64,000 nucleotides of DNA from positions 75,219-139,218 of the forward strand of contig NZ_JACHCR010000020.1 in NCBI RefSeq assembly GCF_014205845.1, in the 5' to 3' direction. A program made the position numbers and the translations under genes. The notes beneath the pieces are model-generated. The model ran no database searches. It was not told the origin of the DNA and saw only the letters and a list, made by a program, of their open reading frames with translations. Below are positions 45,517 to 53,844 of the stretch, piece by piece. The first letter of the stretch is position 1. The number at the start of each line of letters is the position of its first letter. This stretch comes from Mucilaginibacter cryoferens (GTDB lineage Bacteria > Bacteroidota > Bacteroidia > Sphingobacteriales > Sphingobacteriaceae).

Positions 45517-46914
45517 TTAAAATCTAACCAATAGTGCGGCTATAAACCTTGTTTCGGAGTTTACCAGGTCGGGGGTAAAATCGGCAGGGAGCGTGGTAGT
45601 ATTGTAGCCATCCGGAGAGGTAACACCACCATGGCCGGCAAAATAAGGCACATTGGCGTGGCGATGAACAACCTCTAACCTAAAGGTGAGGTAATCGTTA
45701 GGCATCAGGTCGATAGTGGTCGAATAATCGTAGGCTTTAAATTTATCGCCCGGATTGGCCGAAAAAGGATGTGTACCTACTGCACCTGTATTTATAGCCG
45801 GGATTGGGTTAGCATCGCCCGTAGGGTACAATACCAAATAACGACCGGGGTTGTTCATAAAACCACCGCCAAACGTCCAGCCCAAATGACCTTTGGCCAT
45901 CACCATACGGTGGTATAACATGGCGCTGGCAAAATATTGTGCAGGGCCTTTAACAGGGTCTGATGTAAAACCGTTTACACCGTCGCCCTTCTCATCGCCA
46001 AGGTCGCCGGTTATAGAGAAAGCGGCGCTGCTTACAAACGAGCTTTTATCTGTGCTTTTGTAATACCTAACCTCAATACTGTTATCGGTGTGGAAACGCT
46101 TACGACCAGGTTTATCCTGGGTATCGGCACCGTAATAGTTGTTTGATAAAATTTGTAACCACTCCTTAGGGCGCCATAATACCTGGCCACCTATCCCTGG
46201 CCTGCTGTTAAACATACCGTATGATTGCCAGCCGTTTATTAACCAAGGCTCAATTTTCAGTTTATCTGATACAAATATCTGCACCCTTACACCGTTAAAA
46301 AACCAGGGGGTATTATCAGATGTAAATGATGGCTGGTAAGCCCAGTTTTCGGCGTTGTAGTACGAGAACAAACCGATGTACGACATAAAGATACCGGCAT
46401 CTACGTTAATACCATTTAACACGTTAAAGTGATATCCGGCGTTGGCTTCGCTTAAGTAACGGTAAGCTGTTGAAAGATCATACTGACCGCGGGTAACGCT
46501 CAAATCGTTACGGGGCACTACGGTAGCGCGGGTACCAAACTGGGTAAGCACACTGGCACGCACGTTATCGTAATGAAAATCGCCGCCAAAGGCTACGGTT
46601 GATATTTCAAACTCATGATCGCGGGCCAAAGCGGTTGACCCCACTACGGTATGATCAATTGGGTTATTGTTGGATGCGGTGTAATTAAAATCCAGCAAAA
46701 AACGACCGGTAAAATATTTGGTATCCAACAGGGCTTTGTGCCTGCGGTCGTTGCCGTTAAGCCAGGTAAAATCGCCGAAGGCAAATGGTTCGGGTTTTGT
46801 TTTTACGGAGTCGGTAACCGCTATGCTGTCTTTTTTAACAACAGCAGTTTGGTTTTGAGCGTAGGCAGTAGTAAATAAGGAGCCTACAAAAATTGATAAG
46901 AAAAGTTTTTTCAT
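45517..46914 (-). CDS. Outer-membrane beta-barrel protein (putative BBP2/porin-like)
   Basis: A 465-residue protein with a signal peptide (MKKLFLSIFVGSLFTTAYAQ). An acidic/lysine linker follows, then alternating amphipathic strands with FAFGDFTWLNGNDRRHK, FGTRATVVPRNDLSV and GGQVLWRPKEWLQILSNNYYG. It ends in a barrel-like final strand (RFIAALLVRF). I recognise the overall look of the 'putative beta-barrel porin-2' group. Probably a channel or adhesin in the outer membrane; substrate unknown. The sigma-54-type regulator gene lies directly upstream on the same strand. Confidence 0.78.
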   Translation of the reverse strand: MKKLFLSIFVGSLFTTAYAQNQTAVVKKDSIAVTDSVKTKPEPFAFGDFTWLNGNDRRHKALLDTKYFTGRFLLDFNYTASNNNPIDHTVVGSTALARDHEFEISTVAFGGDFHYDNVRASVLTQFGTRATVVPRNDLSVTRGQYDLSTAYRYLSEANAGYHFNVLNGINVDAGIFMSYIGLFSYYNAENWAYQPSFTSDNTPWFFNGVRVQIFVSDKLKIEPWLINGWQSYGMFNSRPGIGGQVLWRPKEWLQILSNNYYGADTQDKPGRKRFHTDNSIEVRYYKSTDKSSFVSSAAFSITGDLGDEKGDGVNGFTSDPVKGPAQYFASAMLYHRMVMAKGHLGWTFGGGFMNNPGRYLVLYPTGDANPIPAINTGAVGTHPFSANPGDKFKAYDYSTTIDLMPNDYLTFRLEVVHRHANVPYFAGHGGVTSPDGYNTTTLPADFTPDLVNSETRFIAALLVRF

Positions 46915-46937
46915 TTTAAATATGGATATTACTTGTT

Positions 46938-46982
46938 GGCATACCGGGCAAAGCGTTGTGTTTTTATGCTTTGCCCGTATTT
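46938..46982. terminator. Hairpin upstream of the barrel gene
   Basis: ATACCGGGCAAAGC and GCTTTGCCCGTAT form a stem of about 13 bp with one mismatch. It may end transcription from the regulator gene (47144-48484) or act as a leader element of the barrel gene. No clear T-run follows. Confidence 0.5.
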
Positions 46983-47143
46983 GTATGCGTTAACTATGGC
47001 ACGTATGCCAATCGCTATTCCAGATTTTGGGGTCTGGTTTATTTTAGATTGATTATCAGCTATTTAATTATCAAGCTTCAATCAATTGAGTTTCGAGATC
47101 AGTAAAAGCTTCTCATTTTGTGATGGTCGCTTTCTCATCCTGA

Positions 47144-48484
47144 TCATTTGAGCAGTATCTGGTACTCTTCTATTTTGCGGTAAAGGGTGGCCAGGCCAAT
47201 ACCCAATACCCGGGCGGCTTCGGTTTTATTGCCTTTTACATATTTCAGTATCCTGCGAATGTGGTGTTTCTCCACACTATGCAGGTCGAGTGCAACCAGG
47301 TCGTAATAGCCACCGTTATGAAATTCGTTGGGTAATAGCTTGGGGGTAAGCAGGGGTTCGTCCATCAGGATAATAACCCGCTCTATTACATTTTTAAGCT
47401 CGCGGATATTACCGTTCCACTTATGCTGATTGAGCAGTTTAAAAAAGTCGGGATCAACTGCCGGCTGCTTTTTTTTCACCTTTGCCGAGTACAGTTTAAT
47501 AAAATGCCGGGCCAGTACTTCAATATCGCCCACACGCTCGCGCAGGGGTGGCAAAACAATAGAAAAGCCGGATAAGCGGTAAAACAGATCGAGCCTGAAA
47601 TGCCCTTCCTCAGATTCCTTTTGCAAATCGCGGTTGGTAGCCGCTATCAGCCGTACATTTACTTTGGTAGTTTTGGTTTCGCCAATTTTTATAAAGGTGC
47701 CGTTCTCCAATACCCGTAATAATTTAGCTTGCAGATCGTGGCTCATTTCGCCCAGCTCGTCCAAAAAAATAGTGCCGCCGCTGGCCTCTTCAAACAAGCC
47801 TTTTTTATCTTTTATAGCACCGGTAAAGGCGCCGGCTTTATAGCCAAACAGTTCGCTTTCTAATAGTTCTTTACTAAAGGCGCTGCAGTTTACAGCTACA
47901 AATGATTTATCTTTTCTTAAACTCTCGGCGTGGATGGCTTCGGCAAATACTTCTTTACCGGTACCGGTTTCGCCCAAAAGCAAAACGGTTGCATCGGTAT
48001 GGGCTACCTTTTTTGCCAGGTCAACCGCCTCTAAAATAGCAGGCGACTGCCCTAAAACTATTGGGAAGCCATGCTGCGCCTCTACCTGTTTTTGTAATTC
48101 ACTCACCTGGTATTGCAGGTTGGCCTTATCAATGGCCTTACTTACCAGCGGGATAATTTTATCATTATCATCGCCTTTGGTGAGGTAATCAAAGGCCCCG
48201 TTCTTAATAGCCAAAACCCCATCGCTGATGGTGCCAAAGGCCGTAAGGTTAATAACCTCTATATAGGGTTTTATCTTTTTTATCCGCTCTACCAAATCTA
48301 CGCCATTTGCATCGGGCAGTTTTACATCGCTTAAAACTACCCTGATGTCTTCGCGCTCAATAAGCTTAAGTCCGGCTTTGGCATTGGCAGCCTGTAGTAC
48401 ACTATAACCTTCCAGCACCAGTATGCGGGCCATCAGCTCGCTGAGTTTTACCTCATCATCAATTATTAATATGCCTGATTTCAT
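47144..48484 (-). CDS. NtrC-type sigma-54-dependent response regulator
   Basis: The 446-residue protein has a receiver domain (acidic pocket IIDDE, phospho-acceptor Asp53 in LSDVKLPDANG). The AAA+ domain has Walker A GETGTGKE, the sigma-54-contacting loop GAFTGA, Walker B GGTIFLDELGE and RLIAATNRDL. It ends in a Fis-type helix-turn-helix (NKTEAARVLGIGLATLYRKIEEY). When phosphorylated it should drive open-complex formation by sigma-54 RNA polymerase. No kinase gene is adjacent. Its start overlaps the upstream M20 peptidase gene by 26 bp, suggesting co-transcription. Confidence 0.93.
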   Translation of the reverse strand: MKSGILIIDDEVKLSELMARILVLEGYSVLQAANAKAGLKLIEREDIRVVLSDVKLPDANGVDLVERIKKIKPYIEVINLTAFGTISDGVLAIKNGAFDYLTKGDDNDKIIPLVSKAIDKANLQYQVSELQKQVEAQHGFPIVLGQSPAILEAVDLAKKVAHTDATVLLLGETGTGKEVFAEAIHAESLRKDKSFVAVNCSAFSKELLESELFGYKAGAFTGAIKDKKGLFEEASGGTIFLDELGEMSHDLQAKLLRVLENGTFIKIGETKTTKVNVRLIAATNRDLQKESEEGHFRLDLFYRLSGFSIVLPPLRERVGDIEVLARHFIKLYSAKVKKKQPAVDPDFFKLLNQHKWNGNIRELKNVIERVIILMDEPLLTPKLLPNEFHNGGYYDLVALDLHSVEKHHIRRILKYVKGNKTEAARVLGIGLATLYRKIEEYQILLK

Positions 48485-49637
48485 TTTTGTATTTGTTAGG
48501 ATTGTTGATCAGCATCAGTGGCAGCGCGTCTAGCAGTCTGATGTATAAGCTGATCCCTTTTTTGATCTCTTCCAGATAAATAAACTCATCCGAAGAGTGT
48601 GACCGGGCCGAATCGCCGGGCCCTATTTTTACCGATGGAATTGACAGCCAGGCCTGATCAGATGTGGTAGGCGAGCTATAGGTTTTACAGCCTATGGCGA
48701 TGCCTGTTTTTACGATGGGGTGATCTATTGATACGGAAGATGCCCCCAGCGAACCCGGGCGTGCATTAACCTGGCACGATACATTTTTTTTAATGATATC
48801 CAGTATTTCCTGTTGCGTAAACGTATCGTCGTTACGGATATCTACCGTAAACTCGCAGCGGGCAGGCACAATATTGTGCTGCAAACCGGCCTTAATGGTG
48901 GTAATGGTCATTTTAACCGGCGATAAACTTTTTAGTTGCTGGTTAAACTGGTAGGTGCTAAACCATTCCAGGTCTTTCAAACATTTATGAATAGCGTTAT
49001 CTCCCTCTTCCCTGGCCGCATGGCCCGAGCGGCCGTGGCTGATGCAATCAATAACCATGTTACCCTTTTCGGCTACGGCCATTTGCAACAGGGTTGGCTC
49101 GCCAACAATGGCAAGCTCCAGTTTACCCAATTGCGGGATAATGGATTTAATACCGTTTTCGCCAGAGTTTTCCTCTTCGGCGGTTATAGCAAGGCAAAGG
49201 TTAAAGCCAAGGCCCTGATAGCTATAAAAATGCAGAAACGTGGCTATTAACGATACCAGGCAACCGCCGGCATCATTACTGCCCAGGCCATAAAGTTTAC
49301 CATCAATTATTTCCGGGCAAAACGGATCTTTGGTATAGCCCTCGTTTGGCATAACCGTATCCAGATGAGAGTTAAGCAATATTGTCGGTTTGTGTTCATC
49401 ATAGAATTTGTTAAAACACCATAAATTATTTCCTTTACGCTTTACTTTTACCGAGTAGCCAAACAAGTACTGGTGCACAATATCGGCCGCATCATTTTCT
49501 TGCCCGCTCAACGAGGGCGTTCTGATCAGGTGCTGCAGCAGTGCAACAGATTCGCTAAAAAAATGGGGGTTTAATGGCAAGCTCCCGGCAACTTTTGCAA
49601 GGCTTAACCGCTGGTTGAAATCTTTTATCATAACCAT
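48459..49637 (-). CDS. argE: M20-family deacetylase, probable acetylornithine/acetylcitrulline deacetylase
   Basis: About 390 residues. The zinc-dependent M20 fold is clear: NSHLDTVMP (His ligand, catalytic Asp), GLGSNDAGGCLVS (bridging Asp), AEEENSGENG (catalytic base Glu) and a C-terminal SSDEFIYLEEI (His/Glu end). The sequence fits ArgE/DapE-type deacetylases. The GNAT gene lies 8 bp upstream and fits an acetylated-intermediate arginine pathway, so ArgE or the acetylcitrulline variant found in Bacteroidota is my preferred reading. Start 49637 (ATG) or 49631 (ATG) are both possible. The symbol is tentative. Confidence 0.72.
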   Translation of the reverse strand: MVMIKDFNQRLSLAKVAGSLPLNPHFFSESVALLQHLIRTPSLSGQENDAADIVHQYLFGYSVKVKRKGNNLWCFNKFYDEHKPTILLNSHLDTVMPNEGYTKDPFCPEIIDGKLYGLGSNDAGGCLVSLIATFLHFYSYQGLGFNLCLAITAEEENSGENGIKSIIPQLGKLELAIVGEPTLLQMAVAEKGNMVIDCISHGRSGHAAREEGDNAIHKCLKDLEWFSTYQFNQQLKSLSPVKMTITTIKAGLQHNIVPARCEFTVDIRNDDTFTQQEILDIIKKNVSCQVNARPGSLGASSVSIDHPIVKTGIAIGCKTYSSPTTSDQAWLSIPSVKIGPGDSARSHSSDEFIYLEEIKKGISLYIRLLDALPLMLINNPNKYKNEIRHINN

Positions 49638-49645
49638 GTTTTCAA

Positions 49646-50191
49646 TTAGTTTAATTGTGGATCAAACAACATTGCGGTGCAAAGGCAATTGCACCTGTTT
49701 TTACTTTGCAGCACGTCGTAATTCGCACAGCTTTTGCAGCTATCCCAAAAACGGGTTTCCTGGGCAACCTGGGCATAGGTTACCGGTTCGAAACCCAGCC
49801 GGGTATTCATTTTCATGATAGCCAGGCCCGATGTAATGCTGAAAACTTTGGCAGCGGGGTATTTGCTGCGCGACAATTCGAAAATTTGGGTTTTAATTTG
49901 CGAGGCTACGCCGTTGTTACGGTGTTTGGGCGATACGATGAGACCACTGTTGGATACAAATTTTTCATTGTCCCAGGTTTCGATGTAGGAGAAACCAGCC
50001 CATTCGCCGTTTTCGGTAATGGCAACTATGGCCTTACCCGCGTCTATTTTTTCAATTACCGAGGCTGCCGATCTTTTTGAGATCCCCGAGCCACGCGCTA
50101 TCGCTGAACTTTCCATTTCACGGATGATCTGATCGGCAAAAACCACATCAGCCGGGATGGCCGATCTTACAATAATTCGTTCATCTTCCAT
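49646..50191 (-). CDS. GNAT acetyltransferase with Cys-rich tail, putative N-acetylglutamate synthase
   Basis: A 181-residue GNAT-fold enzyme. The acetyl-CoA loop lies in GLIVSPKHRNNGVASQI (~83-99). The final ~30 residues hold five cysteines (C152, C155, C167, C169, C171) in FWDSCKSCANYDVL and NRCNCLCTAM, which look like a metal site. I recall GNAT proteins with such tails heading arginine biosynthesis operons in Bacteroidota and replacing classical ArgA. Adjacency to the M20 deacetylase supports an arginine-pathway role, but function here is inferred. Confidence 0.75.
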   Translation of the reverse strand: MEDERIIVRSAIPADVVFADQIIREMESSAIARGSGISKRSAASVIEKIDAGKAIVAITENGEWAGFSYIETWDNEKFVSNSGLIVSPKHRNNGVASQIKTQIFELSRSKYPAAKVFSITSGLAIMKMNTRLGFEPVTYAQVAQETRFWDSCKSCANYDVLQSKNRCNCLCTAMLFDPQLN

Positions 50192-50344
50192 TGCTTTTAT
50201 TAGTTTATTTCAGTTACCGGCACTAAATGATCAATAACTGTATATACCCCAATGCCAAAAGAATGCCCCTTATGCAAATACGCCCCTGTTTACCGGCTTT
50301 ACCTGTGTAAATGAATAATTTATATTTTTTTCAAATATTGATGC

Positions 50345-50380
50345 AAAAAAAAAGCCTATCAAAATGAAAGGCTTTTTTTT
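50345..50380 (-). terminator. Terminator after small membrane protein gene
   Basis: AAAAAAAAAGCCT (50345-50357) pairs with AGGCTTTTTTTT (50369-50380) around a loop containing ATCAAAATGA. It can work in both directions. Confidence 0.8.
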
Positions 50381-50401
50381 CAATTTAAGTGGTTTTAATG
50401 A

Positions 50402-50659
50402 TTAATGAACCGGCAGATGAGCTTCTGCTACCTGCCGAACCGGCTCCAGGAAACCTTCGCCGTTAACCGCAAGGCTGCCAGTAGTTTTAATAGGGGTAAT
50501 TTTCTTTGTTTTTGGGCCTGCTAAAGGAACTACAATCACTGCAATAAAGGCTATTACTTCGAGTACGATATAAAATGATGTCATCACGTTTGTTTTTAAT
50601 GTATTATCAACTACAGCATGCATTACTATCAGCATGCCAAAAAAGTACATCAAAAGCAT
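50402..50659 (-). CDS. Small two-helix membrane protein of unknown function
   Basis: 85 residues with two hydrophobic segments: MLLMYFFGMLIVMHAVV (~1-17) and FYIVLEVIAFIAVIVVPLAGP (~29-49). A polar tail follows, ending VAEAHLPVH. I do not recognise the family. Alternative starts include Met26 (giving a one-helix 60-residue protein). A 15-bp direct repeat (CCTATCAAAATGAAA) flanks the gene at 50355-50369 and 50748-50762. It has its own terminator. Real gene status is likely but not certain. Confidence 0.6.
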   Translation of the reverse strand: MLLMYFFGMLIVMHAVVDNTLKTNVMTSFYIVLEVIAFIAVIVVPLAGPKTKKITPIKTTGSLAVNGEGFLEPVRQVAEAHLPVH

Positions 50660-50729
50660 AATTAGCCCTAAAACGGCTTTAAATGGACTATATTCATAAG
50701 ATACGGGTTATTATACACTTAAAAGTCTA

Positions 50730-50760
50730 TCATTTTGAAAGGGTGGTCCTATCAAAATGA
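50730..50760. repeat. Inverted repeat upstream of small membrane protein gene
   Basis: TCATTTTGA (50730-50738) and TCAAAATGA (50752-50760) are perfect 9-bp arms with a 13-bp spacer. They could be an operator for the minus-strand gene. Confidence 0.5.
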
Positions 50761-50977
50761 AAAACATGATAGACAGGAGTGGGTAACATGCTTTTTGCCT
50801 ATGCAGCATGCACGAGCGCCGAAATATGTACCGAGCCTACGGCTCTCTTCATCTTTTGTCCCCATTTTTCAACGGATTAAAATCCGTTGCTACAATATGA
50901 GCCGGGGCTACGCCCCTAAAGAATAACAAAATTATAATAATCTATATATCAGTTAATTAAAATACAAAACTAATAAC
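50761..50977. other. Gene-free stretch with repeat-like sequence
   Basis: Contains GAGCCTACGGCTCTC and GAGCCGGGGCTACGCCCC, short hairpin-prone segments, and ACGGATTAAAATCCGT, a perfect palindrome near 50874-50889. These look like fragments of a dispersed repeat. No gene is seen. Confidence 0.4.
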
Positions 50978-51077
50978 ATACTCAGCCATAACCCACTTTT
51001 AAAATACACTTGTGGCTGAGTATGATTTATTATACTCAGCCACAAGTGTATAAAATTGTATAGTTATGGCTGAGTAT
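50978..51077. repeat. 100-bp nested double palindrome, element 1
   Basis: Outer arms ATACTCAGCCATAAC (50978-50992) and GTTATGGCTGAGTAT (51063-51077) enclose perfect 20-bp inner arms (51004-51023 and 51032-51051) around the 8-bp loop GATTTATT. Both spacers between outer and inner arms are 11 bp, so the element is symmetric. Confidence 0.9.
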
Positions 51078-51115
51078 CGTTATTTAGAGCCTGTTTAAAA
51101 ATAAATAAACAAATC

Positions 51116-51717
51116 GTCACTGCGAGGTACGAAGCAATCCCCGACTTACAGAGTAGCTGTGCAAATCCGCCCTGTATTTTGGGGATTGCTTCGTCGTACC
51201 TCCTTATAATGACATGCTTTTAAAGTATTGATTACCAACGTGTATTTTTTCAAGCACAACACAATCGCCGCCGTCATTGCGAGGTACGAAGCAATCCCCG
51301 ATTTACAGAGTCTTGTAAGTAGGGGATTGCTTCGTCGTACCTCCTCGCAAGGACGGTCTTTTTTTAAGATGTCATTACTGTTTTATAATGACATACTTTT
51401 AAAATATTGATTATCAGTGTGTATTCTTTCAAACACAACACCCTCGCCACCGTCATTGCGAGGTACGAAGCAATCCCCGACTTACAGGGTAGCTGTGCAA
51501 ATCCGCCCTGTATTTTGGGGATTGCTTCGTCGTACCTCCTTATAACGGCATGCTTTTAAAGTATTGATTATCAGTGTGTATCCTTTCAAGCACAACACCA
51601 TCGCCGCCGTCATTGCGAGGTACGAAGCAATCCCCGATTTACAGAGTTGCTGTGCAAATCCGCCCTGTATTTGGGGGATTGCTTCGTCGTACCTCCTCGC
51701 AAGGACGGTCTTTTTTT
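51116..51717. repeat. Four-copy array of a near-palindromic repeat
   Basis: Units at about 51116-51203, 51273-51356, 51452-51540 and 51609-51709 each carry GAGGTACGAAGCAATCCCC and the facing GGGGATTGCTTCGTCGTACC arm. Left-arm starts are 157, 179 and 157 bp apart. Spacers share a sequence containing TATTGATTATCAGTGTGT and CACAACACCATCGCCGCCGT. There are no credible ORFs and no cas genes. Confidence 0.88.
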
Positions 51718-52013
51718 AAGATGTCATTACTGTTTTTTATGGGTTACCCCCGGTTGTCACTCGCAATGACGATCTTTTTTAGGATGTCAATAAATTAGTC
51801 TTTTGCATCATATTGGGGTATGTTTTTGGCTACATTTCGTGGGGCGGCGTTTATAATTTTGGAGTATTAATTAACTCCACATTGTTTAGCCTTTCCCCTA
51901 TATTAATAATTGTTGGCTTGGTTTATTTTGTCAAGGTTTTAGCCAAAAGATAGTTTTTTTGCCAACCGATAATAAAAAAACTGGTGTAAATTATTATATC
52001 ATCGACTTTTCAA
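51718..52013. other. Gene-free stretch after the repeat array
   Basis: AT-rich, with a further short fragment of the repeat family (GTCACTCGCAATGACGATCT near 51756-51775). I see no gene, hairpin terminator or promoter. Confidence 0.4.
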
Positions 52014-52061
52014 ATACAGTTGCAGCTGATTATGATTTATTATACTCAGCCGCAACTGTAT
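52014..52061. repeat. 20-8-20 palindrome, element 2
   Basis: Arms at 52014-52033 and 52042-52061 with the identical loop GATTTATT seen in element 1 (51024-51031). Arms pair with two mismatches. Relative to element 1, two positions differ with matching changes in the opposite arm. It lies 25 bp past the stop of the OmpA-family gene and may also serve as its terminator-like structure. Confidence 0.85.
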
Positions 52062-52085
52062 AAAATATCGTTAACACCCTTTTGA

Positions 52086-53840
52086 TCAGTTGCCTCCCGA
52101 AACTATTTTGATCTCCGTTCTTCTGTTCAATTGATAATCGGCTTCTGAGCATTTTACCTTATCGGCACATTGGTTTACCGGGTTGCTTTTACTATAGCCT
52201 TTGGCGCTCATACGGGTTGGGGTAATGCCTTTTTTTACCAGGTAGATTACTGCCGATTTGGCCCGGCGTTGCGATAGCGCAAGGTTATACAGGTAAGATG
52301 CCCTTGAATCGCAATAGGATGCCAATGCTATTTTTAGTGAAGGATATTGTTTTAAGATACCGGCCAGCCTGTCCAGTTCGGCAGCGGCATCCGGACGGAT
52401 GAATGATTTATCAAGATCGTAATAGATGGGCCTGATGTCGAGATCGGGCCGGGATACACCTGAAAGCGGATTGGGTAATGCTGGTTTTCCTATTGTAACA
52501 ATTGGTTGCGGGTTACCTGTTATTGGTTTTATAAAAATGGAATCTTTTGTACGGGTGAAGGCATAAATATCATCGCTCCCCTGGCCATTATCGCGGTTAG
52601 ACGACAGGTAGCCGCTTTGCCCATCCCGGGTTATCAAACTAAAATCGTCGCTGGTAGAGTTGATGGGGTATTTAAGGTTTTTAGGGGTATCCCAATTTAC
52701 CTTTTGGCCCTGGGCAGCATAAATTTCGTACCCGCCCATGCCGGGCAGCCCTTTAGATGCATAGTATAAAACGCCGTTTTCATCAACAAAAGGAAAGCTT
52801 TCTTCCGCTTTGGAGTTGATGGTTTTGCCGCAGTTTACCGGTTTGCCCCACGTGCCATTACTTTGCTTTTCGCAATACCAAATATCTGTTTTACCCTGCC
52901 CGCCCTGCATATCCGAACTGAAATAGATGAGTTTACCATCCTTAGATAAAGCCGCGTTACCCACCGAGTATTGCCGTACATTATTATAAGCAAAACTACC
53001 GGTAATAAGCCACCTGTCATCCTTTTTAACCGCGGTAACCAATTGCAGGCGGCGGGTATAAAGCCGGGCGTTACTTTTACCGTTGCGTTGGTCTGTTGGT
53101 AAGTTTTTGGCAGCTATTTCGGTAGTTAGGGTAATGTAGGCGGTATCGCCTCTGCTGTTTAACACCATGGGACCAACATGGTAGGCATCCTTAAACTCTT
53201 TACTGTTGCCGGGGTCTAAAAACAGCTGTTTTGTTTCTTTTGTGTTTAAATCAAAAGTGTATAATTTAAACCAGCCGTTGCCGGTGCGGTTATCTGTTTG
53301 GTTATCGCCGTTTTCTCTATCCGACGTAAATATAATAGCTGTTTTACCATCATAAGCCGCGCCCCAATCAGATGATGGCGTGTTCACATTTGCCAGGCTA
53401 TTTACTTTGTATGGCGATGGCTGTTTCGTCCATACCATAGCCGAATCTACGTCGGCCAGTTTTAAGGCCAATGCGCCGGCATCATCCGTAAAATACAGCT
53501 GATATTGCTGTTTGGCAAGGTTAAACTTTTGGTTACGGAACAATACCTCGGCATAAAAATAATGGTCGATCTTCTCCGCTTTAGTATCGGTTAACGCTTT
53601 GGCATACCAATCTTCGGCATCCTGGTATTCATTAATATAGCGGTAACAGGTGGCAATACGCTCCATCAGCTTAACGTCGGCCTTATGGCTTGCCAGTTTC
53701 AGGTAAAATTTAAGGCTTTTAAAATACTCATAGCGGTCAAAAAGCTTATCGCCCTGTTGTTTTAAAGATAGCTGCTCCTGGGCCAGGGTAACCTTTACCA
53801 GTAAAGCCATTAATAAACCGATTATGATAAACTTTTTCAT
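52086..53840 (-). CDS. OmpA-family protein with TPR and PD40 repeats (PorE-like, T9SS-associated)
   Basis: A 584-residue protein with a signal peptide (MKKFIIIGLLMALLVKVTLAQ). TPR-like helices span ~25-140 (GDKLFDRYEYFKSLKFYLKLA). PD40/WD40-like propeller blades span ~165-430 (AIIFTSDRENGDN, IYFSSDMQGGQGKTDIWYCE). An OmpA peptidoglycan-binding domain ends the protein (~465-582, IYYDLDKSFIRPDAAAELDRLA and RRAKSAVIYLVKKGI). This order matches periplasmic proteins that link T9SS components to the cell wall. It is the last gene of the PorP/adhesin operon, 4 bp after the PorP/SprF stop. Confidence 0.88.
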   Translation of the reverse strand: MKKFIIIGLLMALLVKVTLAQEQLSLKQQGDKLFDRYEYFKSLKFYLKLASHKADVKLMERIATCYRYINEYQDAEDWYAKALTDTKAEKIDHYFYAEVLFRNQKFNLAKQQYQLYFTDDAGALALKLADVDSAMVWTKQPSPYKVNSLANVNTPSSDWGAAYDGKTAIIFTSDRENGDNQTDNRTGNGWFKLYTFDLNTKETKQLFLDPGNSKEFKDAYHVGPMVLNSRGDTAYITLTTEIAAKNLPTDQRNGKSNARLYTRRLQLVTAVKKDDRWLITGSFAYNNVRQYSVGNAALSKDGKLIYFSSDMQGGQGKTDIWYCEKQSNGTWGKPVNCGKTINSKAEESFPFVDENGVLYYASKGLPGMGGYEIYAAQGQKVNWDTPKNLKYPINSTSDDFSLITRDGQSGYLSSNRDNGQGSDDIYAFTRTKDSIFIKPITGNPQPIVTIGKPALPNPLSGVSRPDLDIRPIYYDLDKSFIRPDAAAELDRLAGILKQYPSLKIALASYCDSRASYLYNLALSQRRAKSAVIYLVKKGITPTRMSAKGYSKSNPVNQCADKVKCSEADYQLNRRTEIKIVSGGN

Positions 53841-53844
53841 TTGC

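Noticed and set aside
46997..47010. TGGCACGTATGCCA considered as a sigma-54 promoter for the barrel gene
   Set aside because: Neither strand gives a GG-N10-GC spacing with TTGC; it is only a short palindrome.
51116..51717. Regularly spaced repeats that could suggest a CRISPR array
   Set aside because: Units are long (~85-100 bp) near-palindromes, spacers are conserved rather than unique, spacing is uneven (157/179 bp) and no cas gene is present.
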